DNA of 64,000 bases from Mycolicibacterium austroafricanum (lineage in GTDB: Bacteria; Actinomycetota; Actinomycetes; Mycobacteriales; Mycobacteriaceae): assembly GCF_000612725.1 (NCBI RefSeq), contig NZ_HG964451.1:403634-467633 (forward strand), read 5' to 3'. Below the pieces are notes generated by a model. It was not told the origin of the DNA. It searched no databases and worked only from the letters and a program-made list of their open reading frames with translations. Position numbers and translations under genes: made by a program. Every line of letters starts with the position of its first letter. Within the stretch, counting starts at the first letter, position 1. This document shows, one piece after another, positions 58,588 through 64,000 of the stretch.

Positions 58588-59415
58588 CTAGGGCTGCCGG
58601 GCGACGATCACCGGAACGCGGGCTTCGTCTGCCACGGCGGCGCTGACCGAGCCGAGCAGCTTGCCCGCGAATCCGCCGCGGCCGTGGCTGCCGACGACGA
58701 CGAGCTGCGCCCGTTCCGCCTGCGCCAACAGCTGACGGGCCGGTTTCCCGAAGCGCACCAGCCGATGCACGACGACCTCCGGATACTGCTGACGCAGGTC
58801 GGCAAGCGACGCGGTCAGGAAATCCTCGGCGTCCTGTTCGAGCACCGAGGTCTGCGCGTCGTGAGAGGCCGGCGCGTCCGCGTCCTTGCACACGTGCAGG
58901 GCCAACAGGTCGGCCCCACGCCATGACGCCTCATCGAAGGCGATTGCCGCCGCGGCAAGCGAGGGCTTCGACCCGTCGACACCGACCAGGACGGGCCTCG
59001 GTTGCTGCTGGTCGGTGTCGTCGTGGACGATCGCCACCGGACAGTGGGCGTGGTGCAGTTGGCCCGCGCCGACACTGCCGACCCCCGGTGGCCGCCTTCC
59101 CGTGCGGCCGCGGCGGCCGACGACGATCATCTGCGCTGTACCGGACAGGTCGACCAGTGCCTGTACCGGTCTGCCGTGCACCCGCCTGGTCTCGATCTCG
59201 GATCCGCCGCCGCCGGCGGCGTCACGGCCCTGCGCCATCGCCTCGGCGAGCACCGCGTCGGCCTCCTCGTCCCCGCCCTCGGTGACGACGTGGACGATGG
59301 CGAGCCGAGCGTGGCGGAAGTGCGCCTCGCGGGCGGCCCACCGGACCGCCGCCAGCGAGCAATCCGACCCGTCCACCCCGACGACGACTCCGTGGGGGCT
59401 CCCCCGTTCAGGCAT
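58588..59415 (-). CDS. Universal stress protein, tandem-domain
   Basis: A 275-residue product. Domain 1 (1-135) begins VVVGVDGSDCSLAAVRWA; its loop is GRRGRTGRRPPGVGSVGAGQ, with an Arg-rich insertion that breaks the usual G-x9-G-S spacing, so ATP binding by this half is doubtful. Domain 2 (about 142-273) has an intact GSHGRGGFAGKLLGSVSAAV. ATG at 59415 has AGGAG upstream. Divergent from the Hrp1 gene across a 180-base gap with degenerate DosR-like sites. Confidence 0.92.
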   Translation of the reverse strand: MPERGSPHGVVVGVDGSDCSLAAVRWAAREAHFRHARLAIVHVVTEGGDEEADAVLAEAMAQGRDAAGGGGSEIETRRVHGRPVQALVDLSGTAQMIVVGRRGRTGRRPPGVGSVGAGQLHHAHCPVAIVHDDTDQQQPRPVLVGVDGSKPSLAAAAIAFDEASWRGADLLALHVCKDADAPASHDAQTSVLEQDAEDFLTASLADLRQQYPEVVVHRLVRFGKPARQLLAQAERAQLVVVGSHGRGGFAGKLLGSVSAAVADEARVPVIVARQP

Positions 59416-59479
59416 ATCCGCTCCTCTCGGCAGCGCGACGCCTCGGTAGGTGACGCTAGTCCGGACAGCTCCCGAAGCT

Positions 59480-59515
59480 GGAGGCCTTGGTTGTGAATCT
59501 GATGCCAAAAGACCT
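59480..59515. promoter_or_regulatory. Degenerate paired DosR-like sites between usp and hrp1
   Basis: GGAGGCCTTGGTTGT (59480-59494) and GATGCCAAAAGACCT (59501-59515) start 21 bases apart and keep parts of the box (GGCC..TTGG, and CTTTTGGC on the other strand). Each is poor alone; the spacing and the known DosR dependence of Rv2626c support them. Confidence 0.4.
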
Positions 59516-59595
59516 CTGGGGACGGAAGCCGAATGGGCTCACAATTCATACAGGCCAGGGGATGACCCGGCTCACCTGTTGGAGGAGGACACACC

Positions 59596-60024
59596 ATGAC
59601 AACTGCACGGGAGATCATGCACACCGGGGTGACGTGTGTCGGTGAGCACGAGACGCTGGCCGAGGCCGCACGCCGCATGGCGGAGCTGGGCATCGGGGCG
59701 TTGCCTGTCTGCGGGGACGACGACCGGCTGCACGGTATGGTCACCGACCGCGACATCGTCATCAAGTGCATTGCCGCGGGACATGATCCCGCCGCCGTCA
59801 CCGTCGGCGAACTGGCGCAGGGCAGCGTCTATCACGTGGACGCCGACGCCGACGCGCAGCAGATGCTCACCCTGATGGAGGAGCACCAGGTCCGCAGATT
59901 GCCGGTGATCGACGACCACCGGCTCGTCGGGATCGTCTCCGAAGCCGACGTCGCCCGTCACCTGCCCGAATACGCTGTCGCACAGTTCGTCAAGGCGATC
60001 TGCGCTCAGCAGGCGATCGCATGA
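59596..60024 (+). CDS. hrp1: Hypoxic response protein 1 (CBS-pair protein)
   Basis: A 142-residue product with close identity to M. tuberculosis Rv2626c: MTTAREIMHTGVTCVGEHETLAEAARRM, IGALPVCGDDDRLHGMVTDRDIVIK, MEEHQVRRLPVIDDHRLVGIVSEADVARHLPE. Two CBS motifs form one Bateman module. Rv2626c is strongly DosR-induced and is also found outside the cell; ligand unknown. In Rv2626c zinc-linking cysteines are described; here only CVGEH, VCGDD and Cys near the C-terminus (AICAQQ) occur. The stop overlaps the next start (ATGA). Confidence 0.96.
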   Translation: MTTAREIMHTGVTCVGEHETLAEAARRMAELGIGALPVCGDDDRLHGMVTDRDIVIKCIAAGHDPAAVTVGELAQGSVYHVDADADAQQMLTLMEEHQVRRLPVIDDHRLVGIVSEADVARHLPEYAVAQFVKAICAQQAIA

Positions 60025-60476
60025 GCACATCGAACTTCGGCACCGGCCCGGCGGCGGGTGAGTACAGCACCGACCCCGAGAACCAACTCCAGCAGGAGGA
60101 CACCCTCATCGACCGTGGCGTCGAAGACGTACTCGACGAGGGGTACTCACCTCCCGAAAGGCCCTACGGGCGTGGCGCATTCGGACCCGACGAGAGCATG
60201 GACCAGCTTCTCTCCGAGGAGGAGCCCGACCCGGCGGCACAGCTCGATTCATCGTTCGACGACGCCGGGCGACAGCGGTCGGACGAAGCGGAGCGTGACG
60301 CCGAGTTCCCCTGGCGGCGCGAGGTCGGCAACGCTCGTGCGGGTCGGCTCGTCGCCCCGGATCTGGGGTTCGGGGAGGACACCGAGGACGAACTCGTCGC
60401 GGACGACGTGGGCATCAGCGGGGGCGCAGCGTCGGCAGAGGAGGCCGCGGTCCACATCATCGAAGACGACCGGTGA
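60021..60476 (+). CDS. Acidic DUF5709-type protein
   Basis: A 151-residue, very acidic (Asp/Glu-rich) protein without membrane segments or cysteines. GEYSTDPENQLQQEDTLIDRGVEDVLDEGYSPPERP is the family hallmark. It is likely largely disordered; function unknown. It is coupled to hrp1 upstream (ATGA) and to the hydrolase downstream (GTGA), so all three genes are translated as one chain of overlaps. Confidence 0.85.
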   Translation: MSTSNFGTGPAAGEYSTDPENQLQQEDTLIDRGVEDVLDEGYSPPERPYGRGAFGPDESMDQLLSEEEPDPAAQLDSSFDDAGRQRSDEAERDAEFPWRREVGNARAGRLVAPDLGFGEDTEDELVADDVGISGGAASAEEAAVHIIEDDR

Positions 60477-61129
60477 CGCGGTTGCTCGAGGACGCCCCGG
60501 TGCGGGTGTCGACCGCCGCGGCGGACTTGGACGGTCATCTCACCGTTCCCGAGAACGCCGCCGGCGTGGTCGTCTTCGCGCACGGCAGCGGCAGCAGCCG
60601 ACACAGCATCCGTAACCGCTACGTGGCCAAGGTGCTCAACGAGGCCGGTCTTGCGACCCTGCTGTTCGACCTGCTCACGCCCGCCGAGGAAGCCGACCGT
60701 GCCAACGTGTTCGACATCGACCTGCTGGCGGGCCGACTCGTCGACGTCACGTTGTGGCTCGCGGGCAGGCCCGATCTCGCTGTGCTGCCCGTCGGCTATT
60801 TCGGCGCAAGTACCGGTGCGGGCGCGGCCTTGACCGCGGCCGCCGACAGACGCGTCGACATCGCCGCCGTGGTGTCACGGGGTGGACGGCCCGATCTGGC
60901 CGGCGTCCACCTGGGAGCCGTCACCGCGCCGACGTTGCTGATCGTCGGCTCGCGCGACGAGGTGGTACTCGAGCTGAATCAGCGTGCGCAGGCGGCGATG
61001 TCGGCCGAATGCACGGTCGCCGTGGTGCCCGGTGCGACCCATCTCTTCGAGGAGCCCGGCACCCTCGAGCAGGCCGCGGCGCTCGCGCGGGACTGGTTCG
61101 TCCGTCACCTGGGAACCCCGGGTGGGTGA
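60473..61129 (+). CDS. Dienelactone-hydrolase-family alpha/beta hydrolase (Rv0571c C-terminal-like)
   Basis: A 218-residue product: VVFAHGSGSSRHSIRNRYVAKVLNEAGLATLLFDLLTPAEE, nucleophile in YFGASTGAGAALTAAA (Ser about 113), acid Asp in VGSRDEVV and base His in GATHLFEEPG. Rv0571c, a DosR-regulon gene next to nrdZ in M. tuberculosis, carries a comparable hydrolase domain fused to a phosphoribosyltransferase; here it stands alone. GTG start overlaps the previous stop. Convergent with the nrdZ-like gene, nine bases apart. Confidence 0.88.
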   Translation: MTRLLEDAPVRVSTAAADLDGHLTVPENAAGVVVFAHGSGSSRHSIRNRYVAKVLNEAGLATLLFDLLTPAEEADRANVFDIDLLAGRLVDVTLWLAGRPDLAVLPVGYFGASTGAGAALTAAADRRVDIAAVVSRGGRPDLAGVHLGAVTAPTLLIVGSRDEVVLELNQRAQAAMSAECTVAVVPGATHLFEEPGTLEQAAALARDWFVRHLGTPGG

Positions 61130-61138
61130 GCACGCGGC

Positions 61139-63244
61139 TCACATCTCGCAGGACCGGCCCACACATCCGCCACTGAACTCCAGGTCGGCGTGGGGCACCT
61201 GCGGCGGCGGAGCGGCGTAGGACAGCACCTGACCTTGCCGACTGCCGTAGCGGTACACGGTGATGCCCTTGACTTTCGCCTTCCACGCGCTCAGGTAGAT
61301 CGCGCGGACGTCGTCGGCCGTCGCCGCCTCGGGCAGGTTCACCGTCTTCGACACGGCGGCGTCGACGTGCCGCTGCACTGCGGCCTGCATGCGCAGATGC
61401 CATTCGGGGGAGATCTCGGCGGCGGTCGGGAACGCCGCGCGCACGTCCGCGGGCAGGTCACCGCGGTAACCCCGCACTCCCCCGCTGTGCGCGATCTCGG
61501 TGATCAGCTCGTCGGTGTAGAACCCCCGGCGCCGCGCCATCCGGTCGAAACACGGATTGACCTCCAGCAGATGCCTGCCGACCACGGCGCGGGTGTACGC
61601 GATCGCGAACATCGGCTCGATGCCGGCGGTGGTGCCCGCGATCAACGAGATCGTGCCGGTCGGCGCCACCGACGTGAGCTGGGCGTTGCGCCGCGGCCGG
61701 GTGAGGCGACTGTCGGGGTACGCGGGGAACGGGCCCCGCTCCGCGGCGAGCTGCTCCGAGGTCTCGTGCGCCACCCGCTGCACGCGGCCCATGATCCGGC
61801 CCGCCAGCCGTACCGCGTCGTCACTGTCGTACGGGATGCCCAGCGAGGCAAGGACTTCGGCCAGTCCCATCACGCCGAGACCGATCTTGCGGGTAGCGCG
61901 GCCGGCCGCGTCGAGCTCATCGAACGGATACCGGCTGACGTCGATGACGTCGTCGAGGAAACGCACGGCCAGTGCAGTGACGTCGCGCAGCCGGCTCCAG
62001 TCGATGCGGCCGTCGGTGACCATCCGGGCAAGGTTGAGCGAGCCGAGGTTGCACGACTCGTTGGGTAGCAGCGGCACCTCACCACACGGGTTGGTCGCCT
62101 CGATCCGGCCGAGCCGCGGTACCGGGTTGGCGCGGTTGACGGTGTCGAGGAACACCAGCCCGGGATCGCCGCAGGCACGTGCGGACTCGCAGATGACATC
62201 GAACAGCTCGACCGCGGAGACCTTGGCGACGGTGCGCCCGGTGCGGGGATTGACGAGTCGATGCACATCACCGCGCTCCACCGCGCGCATGAACGAGTCG
62301 CTGACTCCCACCGACAGGTTGAAATGCGACAGTCGTTCCGGCGACTCGGTTTTCGCGGTGACAAAGTCCTCAATGTCGGGGTGTGACACGTCGAGCACGC
62401 CCATACATGCGCCGCGCCGCCGGCCGCCAAGGGAAACGACCCTGGCCGCGGTGTCGAAGAGTTCCAGGAACGAGACCGGCCCGCTGGCTCGGCCGCCGGT
62501 GCTGGCGATCCGGTCACCGGCGGGCCGCAGGCGGCTGAACGCGAATCCCGTACCACCGCCACAGCGCTGCACCTCCGCGGCGTGTCCCAGCGTCGAGAAG
62601 ATGGAACGCAGCGAGTCGTCGACGGGCAGCACCACACAGCCCGAGAGCAGCCCGAGATCGCTGCCCGCGTTCATCAGGGTCGGCGAGTTCGGCAGGAACT
62701 CCAGGCGGCGCAGCGACGCGGCGAACTGATCGGCCCACCGCGCCGACGATCCCGGCAGATACCGGTCCTCGGCGGTCGCGACGTAACGGGCGGCCCGGTC
62801 CATCATCTCGCCCGTCGACTCGGTCGGGTGACCGCGCTCGTCGTGCTGCAGATATCTCTCCCGCAGCACGGTCACTGCGGCCAGACTGAGCTTCAACTCG
62901 TCGCGGACCCCGAGAAGCGCCTTCGCCGAACGTAATTCGGCGTGCCGGTTCCGGTAGATGATGTAGGCGCGGGCGACGTCGTCGAGGCCGGCCTCCCCCA
63001 GCCGGGCCTCGACGTAGTCCTGGATCTTCTCGACGGGCGCGATCGCCGACCCGAGCGCATCGGCCACCGTCACCGCCACGGTCCCCGGCATGTCGGGATC
63101 CGCACAGGCCACCTCACACGCGGCCCGGCTGACGGCAGCTTCGATCCGTCCGATGTCGAAAGGGACCAGGGTGCCGTCGCGCCGCCTGACCTGCGTGGGC
63201 CACTTCGACGGCGACGCGGGTGTCTTCTGCTTCACGGCCGTCAT
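61139..63244 (-). CDS. nrdZ: Adenosylcobalamin-dependent (class II) ribonucleotide reductase, NrdZ-like
   Basis: It makes deoxynucleotides without oxygen, using B12. At 701 residues, an N-terminal ATP-cone-like segment (about 15-100; RRRDGTLVPFDIGRIEAAVSRA) precedes the core. LEFLPNSPTLMNAG, SGCVVLPVDDSL (substrate-binding Cys), ATNPCGEVPLLPNESCNLGSLNL (active-site Cys) and SVAPTGTISLIAGTTAGIEP are present, and the C-terminal redox pair is CVGRSC. ATG at 63244. It matches Rv0570 (nrdZ), a DosR-regulon gene, and is preceded by the best DosR box in the window (54-68 bases upstream). Confidence 0.96.
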   Translation of the reverse strand: MTAVKQKTPASPSKWPTQVRRRDGTLVPFDIGRIEAAVSRAACEVACADPDMPGTVAVTVADALGSAIAPVEKIQDYVEARLGEAGLDDVARAYIIYRNRHAELRSAKALLGVRDELKLSLAAVTVLRERYLQHDERGHPTESTGEMMDRAARYVATAEDRYLPGSSARWADQFAASLRRLEFLPNSPTLMNAGSDLGLLSGCVVLPVDDSLRSIFSTLGHAAEVQRCGGGTGFAFSRLRPAGDRIASTGGRASGPVSFLELFDTAARVVSLGGRRRGACMGVLDVSHPDIEDFVTAKTESPERLSHFNLSVGVSDSFMRAVERGDVHRLVNPRTGRTVAKVSAVELFDVICESARACGDPGLVFLDTVNRANPVPRLGRIEATNPCGEVPLLPNESCNLGSLNLARMVTDGRIDWSRLRDVTALAVRFLDDVIDVSRYPFDELDAAGRATRKIGLGVMGLAEVLASLGIPYDSDDAVRLAGRIMGRVQRVAHETSEQLAAERGPFPAYPDSRLTRPRRNAQLTSVAPTGTISLIAGTTAGIEPMFAIAYTRAVVGRHLLEVNPCFDRMARRRGFYTDELITEIAHSGGVRGYRGDLPADVRAAFPTAAEISPEWHLRMQAAVQRHVDAAVSKTVNLPEAATADDVRAIYLSAWKAKVKGITVYRYGSRQGQVLSYAAPPPQVPHADLEFSGGCVGRSCEM

Positions 63245-63297
63245 GAGAGAACCTTTCGCCTGAGCACCGATGCTTGCCGCGCGGCCCGTCGAGGAGA

Positions 63298-63340
63298 AGG
63301 GCCGAAAGTCCCACCCGCCCGTCATGGGACCAAAGCACCT
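63298..63340. promoter_or_regulatory. DosR boxes between nrdZ and a small divergent gene
   Basis: AGGGCCGAAAGTCCC (63298-63312) is a perfect consensus. GGGACCAAAGCACCT (63326-63340) is a second, weaker copy on the other strand, 28 bases away. They can serve nrdZ (start 63244) and the gene at 63421. Confidence 0.85.
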
Positions 63341-63420
63341 ATGAATCACCGCACATCGGCCTTAGCGCCGAGCGCCCGCGGGTGGTGTGCTCGAGACACA
63401 CGATTCGCCGAGGAGCCACG

Positions 63421-63678
63421 ATGAAGACGCTGAGCTGCCTGATACGCCGCACCGGACCGGGTCCCGCCACCTACGTGCTCACCGACCGCCTGCATCGAGA
63501 ACGCTCGGTCCGCGTCACGGCGGACGAGATCACCGTCACCGTGTCGAGTTGGCTGGAACAACTGGGCGTGCACAGCGCCTTGGCCGACGACTTCGCCCGC
63601 ACCGTCCGGGAAGGCGATTGGGCCGGCGCCCACGCGCTCGCCGAGGCACTGTCGGTCGATGTCGCGGTCACGGCGTGA
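63421..63678 (+). CDS. 85-residue protein of unknown function, divergent from nrdZ
   Basis: The product starts MKTLSCLIRRTGPGPATYVL, then DRLHRERSVRVTADEITVTVSSWLEQLGVHSALADDFARTVREGDWAGAHALAEALSVDVAV. It looks like a small alpha/beta domain with one Cys. ATG at 63421 follows GAGGAGCC. The frame is open further upstream into the DosR boxes, which argues against an earlier start. Unrecognised; its position suggests a small dormancy-regulon protein. Confidence 0.75.
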   Translation: MKTLSCLIRRTGPGPATYVLTDRLHRERSVRVTADEITVTVSSWLEQLGVHSALADDFARTVREGDWAGAHALAEALSVDVAVTA

Positions 63679-63698
63679 CCTGCTCGGCCTGCGCGTGA

Positions 63699-63735
63699 GG
63701 GACTTTCGTCTCCCCCGAGGACGGCCAACGACCCT
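63699..63735. promoter_or_regulatory. Paired DosR-like sites before the TetR gene
   Basis: GGGACTTTCGTCTCC (63699-63713) has a perfect left half-site; ACGGCCAACGACCCT (63721-63735) is weaker. They start exactly 22 bases apart, the same spacing as the pair at 47801/47823. They lie 80-116 bases upstream of the ATG at 63815. Confidence 0.5.
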
Positions 63736-63814
63736 ATCCCCGTGATTGCCCGGACAAGGATCCTGTCCAGGAAAGACCCGTACCGGATCCCGGACGCGGA
63801 GCAAGGAGATGACC

Positions 63815-64000
63815 ATGACAGCCCTGGACCAGGAAGTGATCGCCGTTCACGCCGCCGAGGAGCAGCTGCGCGCCCAGATCCGCGACGCCGCCATCGCGAA
63901 GATCGGCGCCCAGGGATTCCGGACACCGATCCGGGCCATCGCCGCGGCGGCGGGCCTGAGCGCGGACGTGGTCATCGACCTCTACGGTTCGAAGCGCAAC
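63815..64000 (+). CDS. TetR-family regulator (5' part, runs off window)
   Basis: The first 62 codons are present; the gene continues beyond 64000. EEQLRAQIRDAAIAKIGAQGFRTPIRAIAAAAGLSADVVIDLYGSKRN matches the TetR helix-turn-helix (helix 1 with the A-ALxLF-type pattern, then the recognition helix ending in Y-x-S/KR). ATG at 63815 has AAGGAG six bases upstream; the ATG at 63809 is too close to that site. Its paired DosR-like sites suggest a secondary regulator induced in hypoxia. Confidence 0.8.
   Translation, partial: MTALDQEVIAVHAAEEQLRAQIRDAAIAKIGAQGFRTPIRAIAAAAGLSADVVIDLYGSKRN

Overview
The window is high-GC actinobacterial DNA. Protein content and gene order point to a rapid-growing mycobacterium (Mycolicibacterium-like): Rv3439c-Rv3440c-glmM and rpsI-rplM next to an ESX-4 locus, the infA-rpmJ-rpsM-rpsK-rpsD-rpoA-rplQ-truA run, cutinase-like proteins, and a large DosR-type dormancy gene set. 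No tRNA, rRNA, CRISPR array or prophage was seen.

Left part (1-28.8 kb), conserved core. Minus-strand Rv3439c-like, Rv3440c-like and glmM genes are followed by a small secreted protein and rplM-rpsI. Next comes an accessory block between rplM and esxT: an aldehyde dehydrogenase, a divergent TetR regulator, an alpha/beta hydrolase and an AcoR-type GAF regulator. The complete ESX-4 locus follows (esxT, esxU, Rv3446c-like, eccC4 on minus; eccD4, mycP4 on plus; eccB4 on minus). Then come a CGNR regulator/EamA exporter pair, three tandem cutinase-like genes, one intact IS1380-family element inserted exactly between two convergent stop codons, and truA-rplQ-rpoA-rpsD-rpsK-rpsM-rpmJ-infA.

Middle (29.0-33.6 kb): a SulP anion transporter, an NfeD-like/flotillin pair, and a DevR/DosR response regulator that has no kinase beside it.

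Right part (33.4-64 kb), a dormancy and stress island. It holds three universal stress proteins, an MgtE-like transporter, a Kef antiporter, a HAD phosphatase fused to a HerA-like ATPase, a CNNM transporter, a histidine kinase whose phospho-acceptor His is Asn, a peroxiredoxin, a ZIP transporter and several hydrolases. It also holds a DUF1876 (Rv1738-like) protein, a DevS-like heme-sensor kinase, an M50 protease (Rip3-like), an ACP, pyruvate-dehydrogenase-type E2/E1beta/E1alpha, an acetate-CoA ligase, an F420-type reductase, Rv2629-like, Hrp1-like and NrdZ-like proteins. Five strong DosR-type boxes (AGGGCC-N3-RGTCCC) lie in the gaps of this island. At several of them a weaker second copy sits about 21-28 bases away. 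The island therefore looks like a self-contained DosR-type regulon that carries its regulator and its sensor about 14 kb apart.

The most notable features are the tightly coupled eight-gene operon that runs from a 90-aa unknown protein through acetate-CoA ligase, PDH E1/E2, ACP and Rip3 to the DevS-like kinase; two very small genes under strong boxes; and the degenerate histidine kinase.
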